From NCBI GenBank assembly GCA_038211505.1, contig JBBQVO010000061.1:1-16358 (forward strand): a stretch of DNA of 16,358 nucleotides, written 5' to 3'. Shown piece by piece: positions 6,086 through 12,016 of this stretch; positions within the stretch are counted from its first letter, which is position 1; every line of letters starts with the position of its first letter. The notes under the pieces are model-generated. The model made no database searches and was not told where the DNA came from. It saw nothing but the letters and a program-made list of their open reading frames with translations. A program made the position numbers and the translations under genes. Source of the stretch: JBBQVO01 sp038211505 (lineage in GTDB: Bacteria > Chloroflexota > Dehalococcoidia > DSTF01 > JACRBR01).

Positions 6086-7318
6086 ATGAGTACCGCAACG
6101 AAAGACCTCTACGATGTCGGAGACGCGCCGCCCGTCGGGCACGTGCCGGCGCAGATGCACGCGATGACGATTCGTCGCGAGAACTTCGGCTCGCCGTCGC
6201 AGGCGTTCACGAAGGAGGTCGTCGGTGTGCCGTCGATCGGCCCGCGTGAGGCGCTGGTGTACGTGATGGCGGCCGGCATCAACTACAACAACGTCTGGGC
6301 GGCGCTCGGCACGCCGATCGACGTGATCAAGGTGCACGCGCAGCACGGCGACGAGACGGGCTTCCACATCGGCGGCAGCGATGCATCCGGCGTCGTCTAC
6401 GCCGTCGGCGACGAAGTGAAGAACATCAAAGTCGGCGATGAAGTCGTCATCCACTGCGGCGCCTGGGATCCGGAAGCGCCCGACATCAAAGCCGCCGACG
6501 ATCCGATGTTCGCGCCGTCATTCCAGATCTGGGGATACGAGACGAACTGGGGCAGCTTCGCCCAGTTCACCAAAGTCTGGGCGCACCAGTGCATGCCGAA
6601 GGCGAAGCAGCTGTCGTGGGAGGCGGCTGCCGCGCCGACGCTCGTCGGCGCCACCGCGTATCGCATGCTCACCAACTGGACGCCGCACTCCGTCCGCAAG
6701 GACGATGCCGTGCTGATCTGGGGCGGCGCGGGCGGCCTCGGCACGATGGCGATCCAGCTCGTCAAGGCGTTCGGCGGCGTTCCGATCGCCGTCGTCTCCA
6801 GCGACGCCAAGGGCGAGTACTGCCAGAGCCTCGGCGCGAAGGGCTACATCAACCGCAAGGACTTCACGCATTGGGGCCGCATGCCCGACTGGGAGAATGA
6901 AGTGGCATACGGCGACTGGGTGAAGGGCGCGCGCGCCTTCGGCAAGAAGTTCTGGGAGGTGCTCGGCGAGCGCCGCGCGCCACGCATCGTCTTCGAGCAT
7001 CCGGGGCAGGACACCGTGCCGACGTCGGTCTTCCTCGTCGACAACGGCGGCATGGTGGTGATCTGCGCCGGCACGAGCGGCTACAACGCCGACGTCGATC
7101 TGCGCTACCTCTGGATGCGCCAGAAGCGCCTGCAGGGCTCGCACTTCGCGAACGATGATCAGGCCAACGGCTTCAATCAGATGGTGATCGACGGCAAGAT
7201 CGACCCCTGCCTGTCCCGCACGTTTCCGTTCGAAGGCGTCGGCGAAGCGCACCAGCTGATGCACGACGGCAAGAACCCCGACGGCAACATGGCGATCCGC
7301 GTAGGGGCTGGGGGGTAG
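6086..7318 (+). CDS. ccrA: Crotonyl-CoA carboxylase/reductase
   Basis: A 410-residue medium-chain dehydrogenase/reductase closely matching crotonyl-CoA carboxylase/reductase, which uses NADPH and CO2 to turn crotonyl-CoA into ethylmalonyl-CoA. Diagnostic segments are MHAMTIRRENFGSPSQAF (24-41), MAAGINYNNVWAALGTPIDV (61-80), HIGGSDASGVV (94-104), IWGYETNWGSFAQF (148-161), the nucleotide-binding WGGAGGLGTMAIQLVKAFGG (212-231), FEHPGQDTVPTSVF (303-316) and RLQGSHFANDDQA (348-360). Asn in GINYNN, the Tyr-Glu pair 151-152 and His353 are of the type reported for the CO2 pocket of carboxylating enoyl-CoA reductases; that mapping is from memory. The start is ATG 6086, with GGAGG at 6076-6080, although the frame is open from 5930. 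No other ethylmalonyl-CoA pathway gene lies nearby, so its role could be assimilation or precursor supply. Confidence 0.93.
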   Translation: MSTATKDLYDVGDAPPVGHVPAQMHAMTIRRENFGSPSQAFTKEVVGVPSIGPREALVYVMAAGINYNNVWAALGTPIDVIKVHAQHGDETGFHIGGSDASGVVYAVGDEVKNIKVGDEVVIHCGAWDPEAPDIKAADDPMFAPSFQIWGYETNWGSFAQFTKVWAHQCMPKAKQLSWEAAAAPTLVGATAYRMLTNWTPHSVRKDDAVLIWGGAGGLGTMAIQLVKAFGGVPIAVVSSDAKGEYCQSLGAKGYINRKDFTHWGRMPDWENEVAYGDWVKGARAFGKKFWEVLGERRAPRIVFEHPGQDTVPTSVFLVDNGGMVVICAGTSGYNADVDLRYLWMRQKRLQGSHFANDDQANGFNQMVIDGKIDPCLSRTFPFEGVGEAHQLMHDGKNPDGNMAIRVGAGG

Positions 7319-7342
7319 TTGGTCGCGTAGCGTGCGAGTGGG

Positions 7343-7377
7343 GATGTTAGATGTTGGATGTTGGATGTTGGATGTTG
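7343..7377 (+). repeat. Heptamer tandem repeat, five GATGTTR units
   Basis: Five back-to-back 7-mers (GATGTTA, then four GATGTTG) lie 24 nt after the crotonyl-CoA carboxylase/reductase stop. An almost identical four-unit array lies at 9841-9868. Non-coding. Confidence 0.85.
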
Positions 7378-7413
7378 GAACGGCGGCCGATCGGCTTCTA
7401 GCGACGGATGGAG

Positions 7414-7444
7414 TTGACGGTCGATCATGACGGTCGGCTACCCT
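7414..7444 (+). promoter_or_regulatory. Predicted promoter giving a near-leaderless lipid kinase transcript
   Basis: TTGACG (7414-7419) and TACCCT (7439-7444) are separated by 19 nt. Initiation about 7 nt past the -10 would fall at about 7451, just before ATG 7454. No Shine-Dalgarno precedes that ATG, so a leaderless or near-leaderless mRNA is the simplest reading. Confidence 0.5.
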
Positions 7445-7453
7445 CATCTCACC

Positions 7454-8419
7454 ATGACCACCGCCATCGTCATTCGCAACCCCGCTTCTCGCCACAGCAT
7501 GCCTGACGCGCGGCTGCAAGCGGCGCTCGACTACGCGCGGCATGCCGGCTGGACGATCGAGGTCGTCACGACGGAGCGCGAGAAGCACGCCACAGAGATC
7601 GCGCGCGCCGCGGCGACGCGCGGCGTCGACGTCGACGTCGTCATCGTGAATGGCGGCGATGGCACGATCAACGAAGTGATCAACGGCATCGCGAACACGG
7701 GCGCCGCGCTCGCCGTGATCCCTGCCGGCACGGCGAACATCTGGGCGAAGGAGATGCACATCTCTCGCGACCCGGCCATTGCTGTCCGCGAGATGGTACA
7801 CGGCGTCAGGCGGCGCATCGATCTCGGTCGCGCCAACGGCCGCTACTTCCTGCTCATGGCCGGCGTCGGCTTTGACGGCGAGATCGTCCCGCGCGTCTCG
7901 ACGCAGCTCAAGCGACGCGTCGGCGCATTCTCGTACGTCCTCGTCGGCGCGAAGCAGGTGCTGCGAGCGCGCCAACAGGATGTGCGGATGACGATCGACG
8001 GCCGCGGCGCCGATGGGCCGCTGTACTGGATGGTCGTCGGCAACACGCGCTCGTACGGCGGCCTCGCCGACATCGCTCACCACGCCATCGCCGACGATGG
8101 CCTGCTCGACGCTGTGATCATGCGCCGCGGCGGCATCCAGCGTGTGATCGTCGATGGCGTCCGCCTGCTGCGTCAGCGGCACGATCAATCGCCGAACGTC
8201 GACTACGCGAACGCGCGCCGAATCGTGATCGATACGCCGGGGTTGCCTGTGCAAGTCGACGGCGAGTACTGTGGCGAGACGCCGATGCGGATCGAAGTCG
8301 CGCCGTTGGCGCTGACGGCGGTCGTGCCGGCGACGCTGCGGACGCCGCTGCTTGGCTGCGACGAGCGAGGAACCACGGACGAGAGGGAAACCACAGATTT
8401 CACAGATTTCACAGATTAG
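7454..8419 (+). CDS. Diacylglycerol/lipid kinase family protein (DAGK_cat, YegS/DgkB type)
   Basis: A 321-residue soluble lipid kinase homologue. It starts AIVIRNPAS, the usual first strand of the DAGK catalytic domain, and carries the nucleotide-binding signature VIVNGGDGTINEVINGI (GGDGT at 67-71) and IPAGTANIWAKE (90-100). The C-terminal domain shows MAGVGFDGEIV, a VVGNTRSYGG segment, and the VQVDGEYCGETP strand with the late D-G-E motif. Members phosphorylate diacylglycerol, sphingoid bases or related lipids; the substrate here is unknown. The start is taken as ATG 7454 because it directly follows a good promoter; the frame is also open from ATG 7427. The last ~18 residues (DERGTTDERETTDFTDFTD) are encoded by an intergenic-type repeat that also supplies the stop codon, so the true family domain ends near residue 303. 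Confidence 0.88.
   Translation: MTTAIVIRNPASRHSMPDARLQAALDYARHAGWTIEVVTTEREKHATEIARAAATRGVDVDVVIVNGGDGTINEVINGIANTGAALAVIPAGTANIWAKEMHISRDPAIAVREMVHGVRRRIDLGRANGRYFLLMAGVGFDGEIVPRVSTQLKRRVGAFSYVLVGAKQVLRARQQDVRMTIDGRGADGPLYWMVVGNTRSYGGLADIAHHAIADDGLLDAVIMRRGGIQRVIVDGVRLLRQRHDQSPNVDYANARRIVIDTPGLPVQVDGEYCGETPMRIEVAPLALTAVVPATLRTPLLGCDERGTTDERETTDFTDFTD
8392..8418 (+). repeat. Phased 9-mer repeat CACAGATTW, three units, overlapping a gene end
   Basis: Three tandem 9-mers (CACAGATTT, CACAGATTT, CACAGATTA) form the last codons and stop of the lipid kinase gene. A matching set in the opposite orientation lies at 8519-8545. Confidence 0.8.
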
Positions 8420-8518
8420 ATTTGTGCGGCCGACGACGGTTATGCGTTGAGAGAATTCGCTATTACAGCGAGAACCTTGGGCAATCTCACGACGAAGACG
8501 TCGCTCGCCGGCCGAAAC

Positions 8519-8545
8519 TAAATCTGTGCAATCCGTGGAATCTGC
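8519..8545 (-). repeat. Inverted counterpart of the 9-mer repeat
   Basis: Read on the minus strand: CAGATTCCA, CGGATTGCA, CAGATTTAG, three 9-nt phased units related to those at 8392-8418 and facing them across about 100 nt. The 8420-8518 stretch between shows no gene. Confidence 0.65.
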
Positions 8546-8596
8546 ATCGCCCTAGCGATGCGTGCGAGCCAGGGTGATTTCTCTTGAAGATGAAAA

Positions 8597-8620
8597 CGGC
8601 CCCGATTCCTTTCGGGGCCG
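8597..8620 (-). terminator. Intrinsic terminator of the miniprotein transcript
   Basis: CGGCCCCGA (8597-8605) and TCGGGGCCG (8612-8620) form a perfect 9-bp stem with a 6-nt loop. On the minus strand it is followed directly by TTTTC. It lies about 100 nt beyond the stop of the 31-residue ORF. On the plus strand CTTTC follows, so it may also stop transcription from the lipid kinase side. Confidence 0.75.
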
Positions 8621-8681
8621 CTTTCGACTGGTCAAGGCCATCGTCTGCTGTTTCTTACAGCTGTGACTGTGCGGCCCGACG

Positions 8682-8703
8682 AGGGCGCACAGCCGTGCGC
8701 CCT
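8682..8703. repeat. Perfect 9-bp hairpin, dispersed-repeat type
   Basis: AGGGCGCAC (8682-8690) and GTGCGCCCT (8695-8703) pair perfectly around a 4-nt loop. It starts 16 nt after the miniprotein stop on the minus strand. The flanking GTAGGGCGCAC form is one I recall from dispersed intergenic palindromes in many genomes. No T-run follows, so it is not an intrinsic terminator. Confidence 0.55.
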
Positions 8704-8718
8704 ACGATCCGCACAGAC

Positions 8719-8814
8719 TTAGGCTTTGCCGGCGTCGTCTCCCTTACCGGAGATCAGCTTCTTGGCCCCGTAGACGGCGGCCGCGAAGCCCACCAGCACG
8801 ACGAGTTTCTTCAT
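8719..8814 (-). CDS. 31-residue single-span membrane miniprotein
   Basis: ATG 8814 to TAA 8719 encodes MKKLVVLVGFAAAVYGAKKL followed by ISGKGDDAGKA. It has a short Lys start, a hydrophobic stretch at residues 4-16, then a basic turn (AKKL) and a charged tail, so it is predicted to be a small membrane-spanning or membrane-associated protein with the tail probably in the cytoplasm. It is too short for ordinary gene callers, but the gene signals are unusually complete: AGGAGG at 8820-8825 with 5-nt spacing to the ATG, a TTCACG-17-TACGAT promoter (8859-8887), and a perfect stem with a T-run downstream (8597-8620). I do not recognise a family and assign no function. larE lies upstream on the same strand, but the promoter sits between them, so it is probably monocistronic. 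Confidence 0.72.
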   Translation of the reverse strand: MKKLVVLVGFAAAVYGAKKLISGKGDDAGKA

Positions 8815-8839
8815 AGACACCTCCTGATTCGTGCTCCCT

Positions 8840-8852
8840 GTCTCAGTGAGAC
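8840..8852. promoter_or_regulatory. 13-nt palindrome at the predicted start of the miniprotein transcript
   Basis: GTCTCAGTGAGAC is a perfect palindrome around a central G. It begins where transcription is predicted to initiate and lies 15 nt upstream of the AGGAGG ribosome site. It could be an operator or a 5'-end hairpin that protects the mRNA. Confidence 0.4.
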
Positions 8853-8858
8853 GGAGTC

Positions 8859-8887
8859 ATCGTACGTCCATCGAACGACGGCGTGAA
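8859..8887 (-). promoter_or_regulatory. Predicted promoter of the miniprotein gene
   Basis: On the minus strand TTCACG (8882-8887) and TACGAT (8859-8864) are separated by 17 nt. Initiation would fall near 8852, giving a leader of about 38 nt ahead of ATG 8814. The -10 is identical to that predicted for the ABC importer operon. Confidence 0.55.
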
Positions 8888-8959
8888 CGCGGGAAACATG
8901 TAAACGGGCGCATCACCGCACCTATATCGCGATCGTGATGTTTGTGTGCGGCCGTGGCG

Positions 8960-9787
8960 CTAGAGCGTGATCGGCTCGCCTTGCGGACGCGGCGACGGTA
9001 GCACGTCGTTCATCGAGCCGCTGCGGAAGCCGGCGAGATCCAGGGTCACGTATTTGTAGCCGAGGTTCTTGAAGCGCGTGACGATTCGTTCGCGCTTCTC
9101 GATCACGGCCGCCAGATGCTCCACCTCTACTTCGATGCGCGCGACATCGTTGTGATGGCGGACGCGGAGTTGCCGCAGCCCCAGCGCGCGCAGGAACGCC
9201 TCGGCCGCGCCGATCTGGTCGAGCGCCTCGACCGTCACAGCCGTGCCGTACGGGATGCGCGACGAGAGGCACGCCATGGCGGGCTTGTCCCAGGTCGGCA
9301 GCCCGCGTTCGCGCGATAGCTCTCGAATCATCGGCTTTGTCATCCCGGCTTCGATCAGCGGGCTGCGCACGCGATGCTCGGCCGCGGCGACGCGCCCGGG
9401 GCGGTGATCGCCGAGATCGTCGAGATTGCAGCCGTCGAGCACGTACGCGTAGCCGTCGCGCTCCGCCATGTCTTCGAGCAGCGAGTAGAGCTCCGTCTTG
9501 CAGTGATAGCAGCGCTGCGGGGAGTTCTCGACGTACCCGGGCCGGTCCATCTCCGACGTATCGAGCAGCAGGTGGCGGATGCCGATCTGTCGCGCCAGCG
9601 CCTGCGCCTCCTCGACCTCGGACTGCGGGATCGAAGGCGAAACGCCGGTGACGGCGACGGCGCGCTCGCCGAGCACGTCGGCCGCGATCGCGGCGACGAA
9701 GGTGCTATCGACACCGGCCGAAAAGGCGACGATCGCCGACTCCATCCCGCCCAATATGTCACGTAGCGCGTCGATTCTAGCTTCCAT
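8960..9787 (-). CDS. larE: ATP-dependent sacrificial sulfur transferase LarE
   Basis: A 275-residue PP-loop ATP pyrophosphatase of the LarE family, matching the usual length. LarE adenylates the carboxylated pyridinium precursor and donates the sulfur of its own cysteine, building the nickel-pincer nucleotide cofactor of lactate racemase LarA and relatives. The PP-loop is FSAGVDST (22-29), with Ala where SGG is usual. Other family signatures are GVSPSIPQSEVEEA (48-61), GYVENSPQRCYHCKTELY (84-101), VLDGCNLDDLGDHRPG and KPAMACLSSRIPYG (168-181). Cys173 in ACLSSR is the position of the sacrificial cysteine in the Lactobacillus enzyme. No larA, larB or larC is present here, so partners must lie elsewhere. 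There is no Shine-Dalgarno; an extended -10 (TGCTACCCT) ends 7 nt before the ATG. Confidence 0.92.
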   Translation of the reverse strand: MEARIDALRDILGGMESAIVAFSAGVDSTFVAAIAADVLGERAVAVTGVSPSIPQSEVEEAQALARQIGIRHLLLDTSEMDRPGYVENSPQRCYHCKTELYSLLEDMAERDGYAYVLDGCNLDDLGDHRPGRVAAAEHRVRSPLIEAGMTKPMIRELSRERGLPTWDKPAMACLSSRIPYGTAVTVEALDQIGAAEAFLRALGLRQLRVRHHNDVARIEVEVEHLAAVIEKRERIVTRFKNLGYKYVTLDLAGFRSGSMNDVLPSPRPQGEPITL

Positions 9788-9794
9788 CCCGTCT

Positions 9795-9803
9795 AGGGTA
9801 GCA
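9795..9803 (-). promoter_or_regulatory. larE: Extended -10 element giving a leaderless larE transcript
   Basis: On the minus strand TGCTACCCT is followed by 7 nt and then the larE ATG (9787). TGn-TACCCT is an extended -10 form, and the same TACCCT hexamer sits 9 nt before the lipid kinase start. No convincing -35 is seen. Confidence 0.4.
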
Positions 9804-9840
9804 CGGGGGTGCGGGGCGATGATTTGTCGCAGTTCAATCC

Positions 9841-9868
9841 GATGTTGGATGTTAGATGTTGGATGTTG
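9841..9868 (+). repeat. Heptamer tandem repeat, four GATGTTR units
   Basis: Four head-to-tail 7-mers (GATGTTG, GATGTTA, GATGTTG, GATGTTG) lie in the gap between the divergent larE and HD-GYP genes. They match the array at 7343-7377. A run of CTCAC/CTCACGTC motifs follows at 9889-9918. Confidence 0.85.
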
Positions 9869-10023
9869 GAATCTGCGCGGGTCGGGGTCTCACCTCTCAC
9901 GTCCAACTTCTCACGTCGCTTCGAGTCGGCTCTCGCTACGTACGGCGGACCGGGCGGCCGATACCACTAGGAAGACTCGCCGACGAACAGAAGGAGTGAG
10001 CCCTGGGCGCCTCGACTTCACGC

Positions 10024-11754
10024 ATGCACCTGCGCTTCGCGATCGTCAGCCTCGTCGTGCTGCTCGTCGTCGGCACGCTGGCGACGCTGCTCGGGCGGGC
10101 GCTCGTCGCGCAGTCGGAGGAGGATTCCGCCGCGCGCTCTGTCGACCGCCTGATCGCCACACCTCTGCGGGCGATCATCGAGGCTGATGCCGCACCCGGC
10201 GCGACCAGCGCGACTGTGCTCAGCGACAGTGCCCGGCTCCGCGCCGACGCGCTGGCGCAGCCGCTGCTCTCATCGCACCTTCGTGAGATCCGCATCTGGA
10301 CGGCCGATCGCGCGCTGCTGTACGGCGCCGGCGGGGCATCGCAGCAGGCGGCACCCCATGCTCCTGCCGGCGTCACGTCGTCGCGCCTCACGATCGACGG
10401 CGTCATGCTCTTCGTCACACGAAACAACACCGGCCGCTACATCATCGAGGTCGGCGAGGAATCGGCGCCGATCGACGCGCGCATCGCGGGCCAGCAGCAG
10501 CTCGTGATCAGCATCGTCGCGTTGGCGACGGCGTTCCTGTATGCACTGCTGCAGTTGGCGTTCTGGTTCGTCGTGCGCACCCTGTCGCTCAATCATCGCC
10601 GGCTCGCTCGCATGTACGTCGCCGGAGAGGATCTGCGATCGTCACTCGACCTGCACGACGTGCTGACGCGACTCGCGCGCGAAAGCACGACGCTCGCGCG
10701 CGGCGCCTACGGTCTCGTCGCGCTCTACGATCACGACGCCGGCGACCTGCTGCTGCGCGCGACGTACGATCAGGAAACGGATGCGATCTCGCATCACCAG
10801 CGCGTGATCGAGGAGTGGTTCCTGCGGCGCGCCATCGTGACCAACACGACGATCGTCAGCGCCAACGCCGCCCACGCCTATCACCAATTCTTCGGGCAGA
10901 CGGCGATCTTGCAGGGGCAGGTGAACGTCCTCTGCATGCCGATCGCCATTCGTGAACGCGTCTGCGGCGTGCTCGCGGTGATCCGGCCGCCGGCGGGACG
11001 CCACAGCGGCTTCTCGCCGATCGAGATCGCCGAGGTGGGCGACCTGGCGGTGCAGGGCGCGATGGCGATCGAGCAGTCGGAGCTCTTCGCCAAAGTGCGC
11101 TCGTACGCGGATGAAGTCGAACTCTCGTACGACTCGACGTTGAAGGCGCTGATGGCGGCGCTCGATGCCAAGGACGACGTCACCGAAGGCCACTGCGAGC
11201 GCGTCGCCAAGCTGACGGTGCATCTCGCGCGCCAGATGGGCGTCTCCGATGCCGCGCTGGTCGATATCGAGCGTGGCGCGCTGCTGCACGATGTCGGCAA
11301 GATCGGAGTACCGGACGCCGTGCTGAAGAAGCCAGCGTCGCTCAACGATCAAGAGTGGGAGGCGATGCGCAAGCACCCGCTGCTGGCGGGCGTCATGGTG
11401 TCCAAGGTCGGCTTCCTCGAGGGCGCAACTCCGATCCTGCTCTACCATCACGAGAAGTACGACGGCACGGGGTACCCGTTCGGCCTCGCCGCCGACAACA
11501 TCCCGCTCGAGGCCCGCATCTTCTCGATCGTCGACGCCTACGACGCCATGACGTCGCATCGCCCGTACCGCGACGCGATGCCGCACCGCGTCGCGATCGA
11601 AGAAGTAGTGGCCAACAGCGGCACGCAGTTCGACCCGAACGTCGTCCGCGCCTTCGACTCGCTAATGCTCTCGCGGCCGGATCTGCACGCGCGGCCGACG
11701 GCGCGGCGTAACGCGCCGGCGCATGATGCGCCGATTGCCGACTCGGCTGCTTGA
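10024..11754 (+). CDS. Membrane GAF/HD-GYP protein, probable cyclic-di-GMP phosphodiesterase
   Basis: A 576-residue sensor-effector. Residues 5-27 are a membrane segment, 28-158 an extracytoplasmic sensor region of no recognised family, and 160-187 a second membrane segment. A GAF-like domain covers roughly 207-355 (DLHDVLTRLARESTTLARGAYGLVALYD... VLCMPIAIRERVCGVLAVIRPP). The HD-GYP domain covers 370-552: EGHCERVA (388-395), LLHDVGKIGVPD (420-431, H422-D423), HP at 451-452, YHHEKYDGTGYPFGL (474-488) and DAYDAMTSHRPYR (504-516). All metal ligands and the GYP motif are intact, so c-di-GMP hydrolysis is expected. The Ala/Pro-rich end from 555 looks disordered. The first ATG is 10024, but the only good ribosome site (AAGGAG, 9991-9996) points to a CTG at 10003 in frame. 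The glycosyltransferase gene follows on the same strand. Confidence 0.92.
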   Translation: MHLRFAIVSLVVLLVVGTLATLLGRALVAQSEEDSAARSVDRLIATPLRAIIEADAAPGATSATVLSDSARLRADALAQPLLSSHLREIRIWTADRALLYGAGGASQQAAPHAPAGVTSSRLTIDGVMLFVTRNNTGRYIIEVGEESAPIDARIAGQQQLVISIVALATAFLYALLQLAFWFVVRTLSLNHRRLARMYVAGEDLRSSLDLHDVLTRLARESTTLARGAYGLVALYDHDAGDLLLRATYDQETDAISHHQRVIEEWFLRRAIVTNTTIVSANAAHAYHQFFGQTAILQGQVNVLCMPIAIRERVCGVLAVIRPPAGRHSGFSPIEIAEVGDLAVQGAMAIEQSELFAKVRSYADEVELSYDSTLKALMAALDAKDDVTEGHCERVAKLTVHLARQMGVSDAALVDIERGALLHDVGKIGVPDAVLKKPASLNDQEWEAMRKHPLLAGVMVSKVGFLEGATPILLYHHEKYDGTGYPFGLAADNIPLEARIFSIVDAYDAMTSHRPYRDAMPHRVAIEEVVANSGTQFDPNVVRAFDSLMLSRPDLHARPTARRNAPAHDAPIADSAA

Positions 11755-11769
11755 GGGTCGGGTTCACCC

Positions 11770-11793
11770 CAGAGGCACAGAGACACAGAGTTT
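11770..11793 (+). repeat. Phased 8-mer repeat CAGAGRCA
   Basis: CAGAGGCA, CAGAGACA and CAGAGTTT lie in an 8-nt register, starting 16 nt after the HD-GYP stop codon. Related to the CACAGAG array at 1621-1649. Confidence 0.65.
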
Positions 11794-11890
11794 TCGTGAG
11801 GCGGCGGCTCACGCCGGTCGCGGGTGAAAACTAGCTGGAGTGGTGAACGCGCAACCTAACCCCCAGCCGTCACTAAGCGGGACTCTGCGA

Positions 11891-11909
11891 CCTTCCCGAC
11901 GCGGGAAGG
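11891..11909. repeat. Perfect 8-bp hairpin in a dispersed-repeat context
   Basis: CCTTCCCG (11891-11898) and CGGGAAGG (11902-11909) pair around a 3-nt loop. The preceding AACCTAACCCCCAGCC (from about 11849) is, as I recall, typical of a widespread intergenic palindrome that also resembles the element near 15073. The whole 11755-12016 gap shows repeats but no gene. Confidence 0.55.
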
Positions 11910-12004
11910 GGAGTTCGATTCGAAGACCTACGCTTCGAGGCGTTGGTGTAGGACCGACTACCGCGTCCCGTCGCGGCAAAATCGCCTGTCCGTCGGGCGG
12001 CCGA

Positions 12005-12010
12005 TAGACT
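12005..12010 (+). promoter_or_regulatory. Possible -10 hexamer for a leaderless glycosyltransferase transcript
   Basis: TAGACT ends 6 nt before the GTG at 12017 and no Shine-Dalgarno is present. No convincing -35 is seen, so this is the weakest of the leaderless candidates. Confidence 0.3.
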
Positions 12011-12016
12011 CTCGTC

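Noticed and set aside
6518..8254. A 578-codon minus-strand open frame
   Set aside because: It runs antisense through two well-identified genes and the heptamer array, with no family motif.
8682..8703. Terminator for the miniprotein transcript at the 9-bp hairpin nearest its stop
   Set aside because: No T-run follows on the minus strand; the stem at 8597-8620 with TTTTC is the better candidate.
11905..11945. tRNA T-arm-like GTTCGATTC in the gap before the glycosyltransferase
   Set aside because: No matching acceptor, D or anticodon stems could be built around it.
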